64,000 nucleotides of DNA from an uncultured Emticicia sp. (GCF_937903345.1 NZ_CALCZQ010000060.1:14612-78611); one strand, 5' to 3'. Counted from the first letter of the stretch, positions 17,274 to 26,541 are shown. Notes: generated by a model not told the origin, from the letters alone. Made by a program: numbers and translations.

Positions 17274-18191
17274 ATGAACAGACGAAATTTTATCGCAAGC
17301 ACCCTAACTGGTACTATTTTAGCAAAATCTGATTATCTTTTTGCCAAACCAATTGCCAGCACTTCAATCAGTGTGTTTTCAAAGACACTTCATTGGATTG
17401 AAGATTACCAAATTTTGGCTAATACTATCGCCGAAATGGGCTTTGATGGCATTGATCTAACGGTACGTCCAGACGGTCATGTACTACCTGAAAAAGTCGA
17501 AACTGATTTACCAAAAATTGTTCAAGCAGCAAAAAAAGCCAACATTAAAATTCCGATGATGACCACCAGCATATTGCAGGCTGATGCCTTGTCGGAAAGA
17601 GTCTTGAAAACCTCGAGTGGCTTGGGTGTTGAACATTACCGCATGGGTTGGTATCACATTGATATGCAAAAAGACATCATGCAGCAAGTTGATGCTTTTG
17701 GCCAACAAATGAAAGGTTTAGATATCTTAAATAAAAAATATAAAATTTCAGGCGATTACCAGAATCATGGTGGACAAAACCTTGGAGCTGCCGTTTGGGA
17801 TTTATTTCCGATTTTTAAAAGCATCAATTCTCCGCGAACTGGCTGCCAATACGATGTCAACCATGCTACTGCTGAAAGCGGAGCGAACTGGGAAACAGGT
17901 TTTAGACTTATTGCACCTTATATTAAATCATTAGCCATCAAAGATTTCAAATACATTTTGCAAGATGGCAAACTCAAAAAAGTTGGTTGTCCGCTGGGAG
18001 AAGGTATTGTTGATTGGAAAAAATTCTTGGCTCTGGTAAAACAATATAACATCAATGTGCCTATTACCATGCATTATGAATATGATTTAGGCGGTGCCGA
18101 AAATGGATTAAGAACTATTAAAATGGACAAAAAAGAGATTATTTCAGCTATGAAAAAAGATTTAGCATTGCTAAAAACTTGGCTGGCCTAA
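17274..18191 (+). CDS. Exported sugar phosphate isomerase/epimerase-like TIM-barrel protein
   Basis: The 305-residue protein has a twin-arginine-like leader (MNRRNFIASTLTGTILA) and an AP-endonuclease-2/xylose-isomerase-like barrel. Blocks include IAEMGFDGIDLTVRPDGHVLP, YQNHGGQNLG, YDVNHATAESG and KDFKY; the Glu and His in HYEYD and DVNH fit the usual metal site. In Bacteroidota such exported barrels occur with Gfo/Idh/MocA oxidoreductases and can act as 3-keto-glycoside eliminases, hydratases or epimerases. That role is inferred from the neighbour at 23969. First gene of the co-directional block. Confidence 0.82.
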   Translation: MNRRNFIASTLTGTILAKSDYLFAKPIASTSISVFSKTLHWIEDYQILANTIAEMGFDGIDLTVRPDGHVLPEKVETDLPKIVQAAKKANIKIPMMTTSILQADALSERVLKTSSGLGVEHYRMGWYHIDMQKDIMQQVDAFGQQMKGLDILNKKYKISGDYQNHGGQNLGAAVWDLFPIFKSINSPRTGCQYDVNHATAESGANWETGFRLIAPYIKSLAIKDFKYILQDGKLKKVGCPLGEGIVDWKKFLALVKQYNINVPITMHYEYDLGGAENGLRTIKMDKKEIISAMKKDLALLKTWLA

Positions 18192-18245
18192 CACAACCAC
18201 GTCGGCTGTCCGATTTTTAAAATCTGCTTTTTCGAATTTTAGAAA

Positions 18246-18268
18246 GGTTATAAACCTGTTCTACAACC
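18246..18268. repeat. Short dispersed repeat unit ending TTCTACAA
   Basis: AGGTTATAAACCT palindrome followed by GTTCTACAACC. Related ends occur near 23933 and 25370. Confidence 0.35.
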
Positions 18269-18281
18269 TTATATTATTAAA

Positions 18282-19712
18282 ATGATTAAAATTGACTATA
18301 ACCTTCAACCCACCGATTTAAACTCAAAACTTAAAAGATTTTGGGTACTTTCTGGACAAAAAATCCAATCAATTGAACAGAATTACGATGTTTCAAAAGG
18401 TTCTCCTGTTTTTACCAAAAAAGGCGAATATACCACTCGCGGTTGGACAGAATGGACACAAGGATTCCAATATGGCTCGGCAATTTTGCAATTCGATGCA
18501 ACTGGCGAACAAGAATTTCTTGAAATTGGACGAAAGAATACGCTCAATGTGATGGCTCCACATGTGAGCCATATTGGGGTTCATGACCATGGTTTTAATA
18601 ATGTAAGCACCTACGGCAATTTGCTGCGTTTGATGCGTGAAGGTAAAATAACTTTCAACGAATGGGAGAAAAACTTCTACGAATTGGCTCTTAAAATCTC
18701 AGGAGCAGTGCAAGCAAGTCGATGGACAAGCCTCGGCTCCGATCGGCTACCGTCGGTGGCTGAGCATAGTAGAAACCAACGAAATGAGGGGTTTATTCAC
18801 TCTTTCAATGGAGCCCATTCACTTTTTGTCGATACTATTCGTTCATGTCGTGCTTTAGTGCTGAGCTATCGTTTAGGCCATGTTTTCCAAGGTGAAGGTG
18901 ATGTAAAAATCAATATGCTTGACAGAGCCTTACAGCATATAAAAGCCACAGCCGATTTTTCAGTTTTTTATGGCGAAGGACGAGATTCTTATGATATTTG
19001 GGGCCGAACAGCTCACGAAAGCGTTTTCAACGTAAAAGATGGAAATTTTCGTTGTCCAAATTCACAGCAAGGCTATACAGGTTTCTCAACTTGGACTCGT
19101 GGTTTGGCTTGGGCGATGTGTGGTTTTCCTGAAGAATTGGAATTTTTAGAAACCCTCGAAGATGCCGAACTCGAAAACTTTGGTGGTCGTGCAAGCATCG
19201 AAAAATACATGTTGAAAGCTGCTCAAGCTACTTGCGATTTTTATATCGAACATACACCAATCGACGGTATTCCGTATTGGGATACTGGGGCTCCGAACTT
19301 GCATAAATTAGGTGATTATCTTAGCGAAAAAGCTAATCCTTACAATGATTTTGAGCCAGTTGATGCTTCGGCAGCGGCGATCGGTTCGCAGGGCCTACTG
19401 CGTTTAGGCAGATATTTAATGAGAAAGGGAGACACTGAGGCTGGTCGAAAATATTGGCAAGCGGGACTAACAGTTTTAAATTCACTTTTAGAAGAGCCTT
19501 ATTTGAGTACGCACGAAAATCATCAAGGCTTACTGTTGCATTCTATTTATCACCAACCAAACGGCTGGGATTATGTTCCCGAAGGAAGCAAAATTGCCAA
19601 TGGAGAATCAAGTATGTGGGGCGACTATCATTTTAGAGAAGTAGCTCTTTATGTGCAGAAACTCATCAATCAAGAGCCTTATTATGCTTTTTTTAATTGT
19701 TTAGAAAAATAA
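18282..19712 (+). CDS. GH88-like unsaturated glucuronyl hydrolase
   Basis: The 476-residue protein resembles GH88 (alpha/alpha six-hairpin) enzymes that hydrate the 4,5-unsaturated uronic acid left by polysaccharide lyases. Diagnostic blocks are IGVHDHGFNN (Asp proposed catalytic), SLFVDTIRS (second Asp), QQGYTGFSTWTRGLAWAMCGF and FEPVDASAAAIGSQGLLRLG. There is no signal peptide, so it acts in the cytoplasm. Length is above the usual 370-400, with an extended N-terminus. No polysaccharide lyase is in the window, so the uronide source is unknown. Confidence 0.85.
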   Translation: MIKIDYNLQPTDLNSKLKRFWVLSGQKIQSIEQNYDVSKGSPVFTKKGEYTTRGWTEWTQGFQYGSAILQFDATGEQEFLEIGRKNTLNVMAPHVSHIGVHDHGFNNVSTYGNLLRLMREGKITFNEWEKNFYELALKISGAVQASRWTSLGSDRLPSVAEHSRNQRNEGFIHSFNGAHSLFVDTIRSCRALVLSYRLGHVFQGEGDVKINMLDRALQHIKATADFSVFYGEGRDSYDIWGRTAHESVFNVKDGNFRCPNSQQGYTGFSTWTRGLAWAMCGFPEELEFLETLEDAELENFGGRASIEKYMLKAAQATCDFYIEHTPIDGIPYWDTGAPNLHKLGDYLSEKANPYNDFEPVDASAAAIGSQGLLRLGRYLMRKGDTEAGRKYWQAGLTVLNSLLEEPYLSTHENHQGLLLHSIYHQPNGWDYVPEGSKIANGESSMWGDYHFREVALYVQKLINQEPYYAFFNCLEK

Positions 19713-19788
19713 CCGACCGATTAGATTTTGGCGATGACAAAATGTTCATTTTCAATTATCGATTCTCAATTATTCATTTATTGGACAA

Positions 19789-21240
19789 ATGGCAGAAAAA
19801 TTTAAACCAAAATATACTAGAGTAGCACAACTCAAAACAGCTCTAGATTTAAAAAATTATCTTTCAGTAAATAATGTCAAACTTGATTTTGATGATGAAT
19901 TAATCACAGGTGAGGCATCACCTTTCAAAAAAATTATCACCTTAAAATCAGGTAAAAAAATTGGTAATGCACTCTCAATTTTACCAATGGAAGGTTGGGA
20001 TGGCACAGCCGATGGCCGGCCAAGTGATTTAACAAAACACCGTTGGGAAAACTTTGCTATCAGCGGAGCAAAACTTTTGTGGGGCTGCGAAGCAGTGGCA
20101 GTATCTTACGAAGGACGAGCGAATCCTCGACAACTCGTTATGAATGAAGCTAATTTTTCGGAGTATGAAAGTCTCTACAAACTTGTCATCGATAAACACA
20201 CCGAAAAATTTGGCTCGGCTGATGATTTATTGGTTGGTCTTCAACTCACACATTCGGGGCGTTTTTGCAAACCTAACGATAATACCAAGTTTGAGTCCAA
20301 AATTTTATATAATCACCCAAAACTCGATAAGAAATTTCATCTAAGTGAAAACCATCCTTTGATGACCGATGATGAGATTGATACTTTGGTGGAAAACTTT
20401 GTAAAAGCAGCAGTTTTGGCTCAAAAAGCGGGTTTTCACTTTGTTGATATTAAGCATTGTCATGGTTATTTAGGACACGAATTTTTGAGTGCCTACGACC
20501 GTGAAGGGAAATACGGTGGAAGCTTCGAGAATCGTACTCGCTTTTTAAGGAATATTGTTGAAGGAATAAAAAAAGCTGCCCCAGGTTTAGAAATGGGAAT
20601 CCGCCTAAGTGCCATTGATTTTGTTCCTTTCAAAAAAAGTGCTACCGGTGAAGGTGAACCCGATTTAACGCCAAATCAAGCTTATAAATACGCTTTTGGT
20701 TGCGATGATTCTGGAATAAATATTGATTTAGAAGAACCAAAAGCATTTTTAGAATTGGCTCAAAGTTTGGGCATTCAGTTGATTTGTGTAACAGTTTCGA
20801 GTCCATATTATAACCCTCATGTCACTCGCCCTGCACTCTTTCCGCCATCAGATGGGTATCAGCCACCCGAAGAACCTTTGGAAGGTGTAGCACGTATGAT
20901 TGATGTGGCCGAAGGCCTGAAAAAAGCATTTCCTGAAATGATTATTGTAGGTTCGGGATATTCTTACTTACAAGAATGGCTACCAAACGTGGCTCATAAT
21001 GTATTGAGAAATGGCAAAGCCGACTTCGTAGGCTTCGGTCGCATGGTGCTTTCATACCCAACCATGCCAGATGATATGCTAAATGACCGCCCAACCCAAC
21101 GAAAATTATTGTGCCGTACTTTCTCTGATTGCACAACCGCCCCACGTAATGGTTTGTATTCTGGATGTTTTCCTCTCGACCCAGTTTATAAAAACCATCC
21201 ACACGCCGAACTACTCAAAACCATTAAAGACGGAATATGA
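19789..21240 (+). CDS. NADH:flavin oxidoreductase (old yellow enzyme family)
   Basis: The 483-residue protein is an FMN TIM barrel of the OYE family, which reduces activated alkenes or oxidises related substrates. Visible blocks are LPMEGWDGTADGRPSD, LQLTHSGRF, DIKHCHGYLGHEFLSAYDR, GGSFENRTRFL and ADFVGFGRMVLSYP. The C-terminal part carries a Cys cluster (LCRTFSDCTTAPRNG, SGCFP), reminiscent of the iron-sulfur linker of 2,4-dienoyl-CoA reductases but without the second large domain. It overlaps the next gene by four bases (ATGA), showing tight cotranslation. Confidence 0.87.
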   Translation: MAEKFKPKYTRVAQLKTALDLKNYLSVNNVKLDFDDELITGEASPFKKIITLKSGKKIGNALSILPMEGWDGTADGRPSDLTKHRWENFAISGAKLLWGCEAVAVSYEGRANPRQLVMNEANFSEYESLYKLVIDKHTEKFGSADDLLVGLQLTHSGRFCKPNDNTKFESKILYNHPKLDKKFHLSENHPLMTDDEIDTLVENFVKAAVLAQKAGFHFVDIKHCHGYLGHEFLSAYDREGKYGGSFENRTRFLRNIVEGIKKAAPGLEMGIRLSAIDFVPFKKSATGEGEPDLTPNQAYKYAFGCDDSGINIDLEEPKAFLELAQSLGIQLICVTVSSPYYNPHVTRPALFPPSDGYQPPEEPLEGVARMIDVAEGLKKAFPEMIIVGSGYSYLQEWLPNVAHNVLRNGKADFVGFGRMVLSYPTMPDDMLNDRPTQRKLLCRTFSDCTTAPRNGLYSGCFPLDPVYKNHPHAELLKTIKDGI

Positions 21241-22007
21241 AAAGAGTAGCGTTCGTAACAGGTGGAAGCCGTGGAATAGGCTTAGGAATTGCCCAACATT
21301 TAGCCCAAAATGGCTTCAATTTGGCAATTAATGGCATGAGAAGTGAAGAATTTGTCAATGAAACTATATCATCTTTAAGGCTTTTAGGAGCAGAAGTTAT
21401 TTACTGTCAAGGTGATATTGCTTCAAAAGAAGCACGCGAACAAATGCTTGACAAAATCAAAACTCATTTCGGACGATTAAATGTTTTAGTTAATAATGCC
21501 GGTGTTGCACCGAAAGAACGAAATGATATTTTGGCAGCCACCGAAGAAAGTTTCGATTTTGTGGTTTCAACAAACTTGAAAGGAACTTACTTTTTAACCC
21601 AAGCCGCCGCCAATTGGATGATTGAGCAGAAAAGTAGTAGTAGCGGTTTTACAGGAAGTATCATTACAATTTCCTCTATTTCAGCCACAGTTGCGTCGGT
21701 CAATCGAGGAGAATATTGTGTATCGAAAGCAGGTTTGGGCATGATGACTCAGCTATTTGCGTCAAGGCTCGGCGAGTTTAATATTCCTGTTTATGAAGTA
21801 AGGCCAGGCGTAATAAAAACCGATATGACGGAAGGTGTAACTGCTAAATATGATAAGCTCATTGCCGAGGGTCTCACGGTTCAAAACCGTTGGGGATTTC
21901 CAGAAGATATTGGCAAAGCAGTTGCGGCAATCGCTAAAGGAGATTTCCCTTATTCCACAGGTCAAGTTTTTATGATTGATGGTGGTTTGACGATTAGTAG
22001 ATTGTGA
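21237..22007 (+). CDS. Short-chain dehydrogenase/reductase
   Basis: The 256-residue classical SDR has the cofactor motif TGGSRGIG (residues 8-15), NNAG, the catalytic Ser in ITISSISA and YCVSK. It resembles 3-oxoacyl-ACP reductases (FabG-like), but the context points to a sugar or keto-acid oxidoreductase. The start overlaps the stop of the flavin oxidoreductase, so the two probably act in one pathway on the same substrate. NAD or NADP preference is not resolved. Confidence 0.88.
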   Translation: MKRVAFVTGGSRGIGLGIAQHLAQNGFNLAINGMRSEEFVNETISSLRLLGAEVIYCQGDIASKEAREQMLDKIKTHFGRLNVLVNNAGVAPKERNDILAATEESFDFVVSTNLKGTYFLTQAAANWMIEQKSSSSGFTGSIITISSISATVASVNRGEYCVSKAGLGMMTQLFASRLGEFNIPVYEVRPGVIKTDMTEGVTAKYDKLIAEGLTVQNRWGFPEDIGKAVAAIAKGDFPYSTGQVFMIDGGLTISRL

Positions 22008-22043
22008 TTTTTTTAGATTCTTTGATGAATATAAATGTGTAAA

Positions 22044-22061
22044 GACGTTGCATGCAATGTC
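22044..22061. repeat. GACGTTGCATGCAATGTC palindromic element
   Basis: An 18-base near-perfect palindrome with centre TTGCATGCAA. Similar ACGTTGCATGCAACGT units are familiar dispersed repeats in several bacterial genomes, from memory. It lies in the gap between the SDR and cytochrome genes. Confidence 0.5.
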
Positions 22062-22131
22062 CTACTTGCGGGAATGACTTTTTAATATTATTCCACCAAA
22101 ATGATTAAAGAACTATTTTTAGAATATTTAT

Positions 22132-23841
22132 ATGAAAAAAGCTGCCTTTTTTTTATTTTTTTTCCAAATTACAACTTTCTCTTTTGCAAAAAACAAAGAG
22201 AAAGGTAGCACTTTGGACTCTGTTTCAATTGCCAAAGGGCAGGTATTATTTACGCAAAACTGTACCAGCTGCCACCAAATCAAAACTGATGGTATTGGGC
22301 CTAAATTATCGGGCATTACGAGTATCACGTCGCCAACTTGGGTAAAGAAATTTATTAAAAACTCACAAGATGTGATAGCGGCGGGCGATGAACGAGCCAC
22401 ACAAGTTTTTCTGAAATACAAAAAGGCAATCATGCCATCTTATAGCCATTTCAATGAAACCGAACTTAATGCCATTGTTGATTATTTAGCTACGACAAAA
22501 CCCATCAATAACAACTTCAAGAAAGACTATGGCGAAGGTCTCAAAAATCCAATTCCCGAACCAATCGAAGTTTCAAATCTTGTCATTGACGTAAAGCAAT
22601 TTTCGCAATTTCCTGTATCAAGCGAAAGTGGAAAATATCCACTCACTCGTATCACAAAATTTTCGCCTCAGCCAAGTACAGGACAAATTTTTGTAAATGA
22701 TTTGCGAGGAAAATTGTATAAAATGCAAGGCAATACGCCAGTAGTTTACATGGATTTTGCCCAATTAATGCCCAATTTTATTCATCAACCAGGTTTAGCG
22801 TCTGGTTTGGGGAGTTTTGCATTTCATCCAGATTTTCTGAATAATGGCCTGCTTTACACCACGCATAGCGAAAAGACAGGTTCTGCAAAAGCTGATTTTG
22901 ATTATGCTGATTCTATCAAAGTTGCTCTTCAATGGGTACTTACCGAATGGAAAATCGAGAATCCTGCTTTGGGAATTTTCTCTGGAAAATCTCGTGAAAT
23001 GATGCGAGTAAATGTTGTTTCGGTCATTCATGGTGTACAAGAAATTGCATTTAACCCAATGGTAAAAAAAGGCGATGTCGATTATGGACTTTTATATATT
23101 GGAATAGGCGATGGCGGAGCAGCAGAAAATGGTTATGCGTTTTTGACTAACAAAGAAGAGCAGATTTGGGGTAAAATCTTACGTATCGACCCATTGGGCA
23201 GAAATAGCAAAAATAGCAAATATGGTATTCCTGCAAGTAATCCTTACGTAAAATTAGCCAATAAAAAAGCTTTAAAGGAAATATTTGCCAGCGGTTTCCG
23301 AAACCCGCACCGAATCATGTGGACAAGCAAAGGCGATATGCTAACCGTAAATATCGGCCACGTAAATATCGAATCTTTATACAAAATCGAAGCAGGACTA
23401 AACTATGGCTGGCCGATAAGAGAAGGAAAATTTGTGATCCATACCGATGGTGATATGAATAAAGTTTATTCCCTTCCAGCCAATGACAAAATGTATAAGG
23501 TAACTTATCCAATAGCCACTTTCGACCACGATGAAGCCAAAGCAATTACAGGTGGCTACGAATATACTGGAAATTTAGTACCAGCTCTAAAAGGCAAATA
23601 TTTATTCGGAGATATTCCTTCGGGAAGATTGTTTTATTTAGATGTAGCAGACCTTAAACAAGGGCAAATTGCAAAAATAAAAGAATGGCAACTCACACTC
23701 GATGGCAAACCCGAAACGCTCAGAAATCTATGTGGCAATGATAGAATTGATTTGCATTTTGGCATTGATGCCCAAGGTGAAATGTATATCATGACCAAAG
23801 CCGATGGAAGAATTTATCAGATTGTTGGTGCAAAAGAGTAG
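22132..23841 (+). CDS. Cytochrome c fused to a PQQ-type sugar dehydrogenase domain
   Basis: The 569-residue exported protein has a signal peptide, an N-terminal cytochrome c domain (haem motif CTSCH near residue 45, Met ligand in IMPSYS) and a C-terminal six-bladed propeller of the glucose/sorbosone dehydrogenase family (residues about 170-560). Propeller blocks are LGSFAFHPDF, LLYIGIGDGG, GKILRIDPLG, GFRNPHRI and YGWP. It probably oxidises a sugar or glycoside in the periplasm and passes electrons to the respiratory chain. PQQ dependence is assumed from the family. It lies in the degradation block between the SDR and the Gfo/Idh/MocA gene. Confidence 0.9.
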   Translation: MKKAAFFLFFFQITTFSFAKNKEKGSTLDSVSIAKGQVLFTQNCTSCHQIKTDGIGPKLSGITSITSPTWVKKFIKNSQDVIAAGDERATQVFLKYKKAIMPSYSHFNETELNAIVDYLATTKPINNNFKKDYGEGLKNPIPEPIEVSNLVIDVKQFSQFPVSSESGKYPLTRITKFSPQPSTGQIFVNDLRGKLYKMQGNTPVVYMDFAQLMPNFIHQPGLASGLGSFAFHPDFLNNGLLYTTHSEKTGSAKADFDYADSIKVALQWVLTEWKIENPALGIFSGKSREMMRVNVVSVIHGVQEIAFNPMVKKGDVDYGLLYIGIGDGGAAENGYAFLTNKEEQIWGKILRIDPLGRNSKNSKYGIPASNPYVKLANKKALKEIFASGFRNPHRIMWTSKGDMLTVNIGHVNIESLYKIEAGLNYGWPIREGKFVIHTDGDMNKVYSLPANDKMYKVTYPIATFDHDEAKAITGGYEYTGNLVPALKGKYLFGDIPSGRLFYLDVADLKQGQIAKIKEWQLTLDGKPETLRNLCGNDRIDLHFGIDAQGEMYIMTKADGRIYQIVGAKE

Positions 23842-23912
23842 CACAAGTTTCTAACTTATACAAAAGCGAATTTGGTTATCAAAGTGTTTTTATGTTTTTG
23901 TAAATTTCATAC

Positions 23913-23933
23913 GAGCAAGTTAGAGACTTGCTC
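23913..23933. repeat. GAGCAAGT/ACTTGCTC hairpin followed by TACAAT
   Basis: Perfect 8-bp arms with 5-nt loop. The unit ends CTCTACAA, like the repeat ends near 18265 and 25370. Confidence 0.4.
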
Positions 23934-23968
23934 TACAATAATTTCAACCTCAAACTATTCAGCAAAAA

Positions 23969-25267
23969 ATGAAAAAATTTACTCGCCGAGATATACTCAA
24001 GGCAACCGTTCCGAGTTCGCTTGCCATGATGGCTATTCCGACCATCATTCCATCCACCGCTTTTGGTGCAAACGACCGAATGCGAGTGGCAGTTATTGGG
24101 ATTAATGGTCGTGGAAAAGACCATATTAAAGGATTTATGTCGCTAGATAATGTGGAAGTTGCCACCCTCTGCGATGTCGATAACGTTGTGCTGAAAGCTG
24201 GTGCAAAGGCTTTTGAAGAAAAATACAACAAAAAAGTAAACATCGAAGAAGATTTACGTAAGGTTTATGAAGATAAAAGCATTGATGCCGTGAGCATTGC
24301 AACGCCCAATCATTGGCACGCTTTAGCGGCAATTTGGGCTTGTCAAGCAGGAAAAGATGTGTATGTTGAAAAACCAGCTTGCCATAATTTATTTGAAGGC
24401 AGAAAACTGGTTGAAGCTGCCACCAAATACAATCGAATCGTACAAAACGGTGTACAGTTGCGTAGTTCTGTTGCCATTCAAGAAGCAATCAAACATTTAC
24501 GAGAAGGACTTATCGGAAAAGTTTATATGGCACGTGGAACTGTCTATAAGTGGCGTCCAGATATTGGAGATTTAGGAAAATCACCAATACCTGAAGGCCT
24601 TAATTGGGATTTATGGCAAGGCCCAGCTCAAGCGAGAGAATTTAGCAAAAATTATGTGCATTATAACTGGCATTGGTTTTGGGAATATGGTAATGGAGAT
24701 GTGGGTAATCAAGGTATTCACGAAACAGACCTTTGTATGTGGGGTTTGGATGTAGGTTTACCTGAAACAATTACGGCTGCAGGTGGAAAATACCTTTGGA
24801 ATGACTGCAAAGAAACGCCTGAAGTTTTAAGTACGACCTACAATTACCCAAAACAAGGAAAGGTGATTCAGATGGAAGTACGTCCATGGATGACGAATAA
24901 GGAAGATGGCGTTGAAGTAGGCAATATTTTTTATGGAGATAAAGGCTACATGGTTATCAATGGTTATAATGATTATAAAACATATTTAGGTAAAAACCGT
25001 GAGCCTGGTCCTGCCCGAAATGCTGGTGGAGACCACTACAAAAACTTTATTGATGCCATACGAGCAAAAGATAAATCTATACTCAATGGTCCAGTAGAAA
25101 CGGCTCATTTGGCGGCAAGTATTGCTCATTTGGGCAATATTTCTTATCGTTTGGGTAGAACTTTGCACTTCGACCCAACTAAAGAAACCTTTGTTGGTGA
25201 TAAGGAAGCAAATGCTATGCTTACTCGTAAGTATCGTGCACCTTTTGTTGTGCCAGATAAGGTTTAA
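23969..25267 (+). CDS. Exported Gfo/Idh/MocA-family oxidoreductase
   Basis: The 432-residue protein has a twin-arginine leader (FTRRDILKATVPSS) and a Rossmann NAD(P) domain beginning MRVAVIGINGRGKDH. The family motif is EKPACHN. The C-terminal alpha/beta domain has ENGDVGNQGIHE-like segments (EYGNGDVGNQGIHETDLCMW), where the His is likely catalytic. Members oxidise or reduce C-3 hydroxyls of sugars; the Tat-exported Bacteroidota type keeps its cofactor bound and can start non-hydrolytic glycoside cleavage through a 3-keto intermediate. The exported isomerase at 17274 is a plausible partner. Confidence 0.9.
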   Translation: MKKFTRRDILKATVPSSLAMMAIPTIIPSTAFGANDRMRVAVIGINGRGKDHIKGFMSLDNVEVATLCDVDNVVLKAGAKAFEEKYNKKVNIEEDLRKVYEDKSIDAVSIATPNHWHALAAIWACQAGKDVYVEKPACHNLFEGRKLVEAATKYNRIVQNGVQLRSSVAIQEAIKHLREGLIGKVYMARGTVYKWRPDIGDLGKSPIPEGLNWDLWQGPAQAREFSKNYVHYNWHWFWEYGNGDVGNQGIHETDLCMWGLDVGLPETITAAGGKYLWNDCKETPEVLSTTYNYPKQGKVIQMEVRPWMTNKEDGVEVGNIFYGDKGYMVINGYNDYKTYLGKNREPGPARNAGGDHYKNFIDAIRAKDKSILNGPVETAHLAASIAHLGNISYRLGRTLHFDPTKETFVGDKEANAMLTRKYRAPFVVPDKV

Positions 25268-25287
25268 TATGGCCTGAATTTTCATAA

Positions 25288-25321
25288 AAAAGCCCTACAA
25301 TATTCAATTTGTAGGGCTTTT
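25288..25321. terminator. Bidirectional intrinsic terminator
   Basis: AAAAGCCCTACAA and TTGTAGGGCTTTT form a 13-bp stem with A-run and T-run, between the convergent Gfo/Idh/MocA and hemE genes. Confidence 0.9.
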
Positions 25322-25349
25322 CGTATTCAATCTTTGTCCATACTGACTA

Positions 25350-25373
25350 ACAGCTTGCAAACCTGTCCTACAA
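25350..25373. repeat. ACAGCTTGCAAACCTGTCCTACAA repeat unit abutting the hemE stop
   Basis: Near-palindrome around TTGCAA followed by CCTACAA, ending next to the hemE stop codon. It is a probable member of the same dispersed family as 18246 and 23913. Confidence 0.45.
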
Positions 25374-26399
25374 TTATATTGTATAATTCTTAACGGTATC
25401 AATGAAACATTTTACTTTATCGGGGTCAGTATCGGGGTATACACCGTGACCAAGATTAGCAATATATTTCTGACCACCGAAGTTTTTAATCATCTTTTTG
25501 GTGTATTTTTCAATATCTTTGAATGAACCATACAGCACGCACGGGTCGAGATTTCCTTGTAAAGTTTTGTGTGGAATCATCCGGCGAGACTCACTAATAT
25601 CCATGTTCCAATCTAAGCCGATTACATCACATTTCAAGTTCGACATTTCTTTTCTTGCAAAAAATGCACCTTTGGCAAATACCGTGACTGGGACTTCGTT
25701 GATAGCATCACAGATTTGAGCAATATAGGGTAATGAAAATTTACGATACTGGTCGGGAGAAAGAATTCCTGCCCAAGAATCGAAAATTTGTACTAAATCA
25801 GCACCATGTTTGGCTTGAGCTTTCAGGTAAGCAATTGTGGTATCCGTAATTTTTTGAAGCAGTAAATGAGCTAATTCTGGCTCAGAATAAAGCATTTTCT
25901 TGGCGATTGAAAAGGTTTTTGAGCCTTTCCCTTCCACCATATAACAGAAAATAGTAAATGGAGCACCAGCAAAACCCAATAATGGCACTCGTCCGTTTAG
26001 CTCTTTTTTTACAATATCAATAGCTTTTAATACATAAGCCAATTCTTTCTCAGGATTGCTTATTCGTAAAGAATCAATATCTTTTTTGTTTTGAATAACC
26101 TTTGGAAAAATCGGACCTTTGGTTTCAACCATTTCGTAAGGTAAGCCCATTGCTTCTGGAACAACCAAAATATCCGAAAAAATAATTGCGGCATCACTTC
26201 CCAAAATATCTACTGGCTGAATGGTTACTTCGGCAGCCAATTCGGGAGTTGTAGCTAATTTTATAAAACTTCCTGCTTTTTCTCTTACAGCACGGTACTC
26301 AGGCAAGATACGTCCAGCTTGACGCATCATCCAGACAGGTACTCGCTCAACACGTTCGCCCTTGGCGGCACGTAATATTAAATCATTTTGTAACTTCAT
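25374..26399 (-). CDS. hemE: Uroporphyrinogen decarboxylase
   Basis: The 341-residue enzyme removes four carboxyl groups from uroporphyrinogen III to give coproporphyrinogen III. The N-terminal signature RVPVWMMRQAGRILPEYR is complete, as are FAGAPFTIFCYMVEG, the IFDSWAGILSP block, GLDWN and the C-terminal NLGHGVYPDTDPDKV. I chose the ATG at 26399; the upstream in-frame Met at 26414 adds only five residues not typical of the family. Length is normal. Confidence 0.96.
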   Translation of the reverse strand: MKLQNDLILRAAKGERVERVPVWMMRQAGRILPEYRAVREKAGSFIKLATTPELAAEVTIQPVDILGSDAAIIFSDILVVPEAMGLPYEMVETKGPIFPKVIQNKKDIDSLRISNPEKELAYVLKAIDIVKKELNGRVPLLGFAGAPFTIFCYMVEGKGSKTFSIAKKMLYSEPELAHLLLQKITDTTIAYLKAQAKHGADLVQIFDSWAGILSPDQYRKFSLPYIAQICDAINEVPVTVFAKGAFFARKEMSNLKCDVIGLDWNMDISESRRMIPHKTLQGNLDPCVLYGSFKDIEKYTKKMIKNFGGQKYIANLGHGVYPDTDPDKVKCFIDTVKNYTI

Positions 26400-26509
26400 A
26401 CTACAAAGATACAATTCAGCCTATTTTATTGCTATTTTTAGTTACGGAATTTTGCAGGAAACGGTTTTTGCTCAATTGAAAAAAATCATAAAATAGCTAA
26501 TAAGTGCCG

Positions 26510-26541
26510 AAAAAAAGAGGCTACTTACGTGAAGCAGCCTC
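26510..26541 (-). terminator. Intrinsic terminator in the gap upstream of hemE
   Basis: GAGGCT/AGCCTC arms extended by CTT/AAG across one mismatch, followed on the minus strand by seven T. A T-rich run also follows on the plus strand. It would end a minus-strand transcript coming from 26580-26750. Confidence 0.75.
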
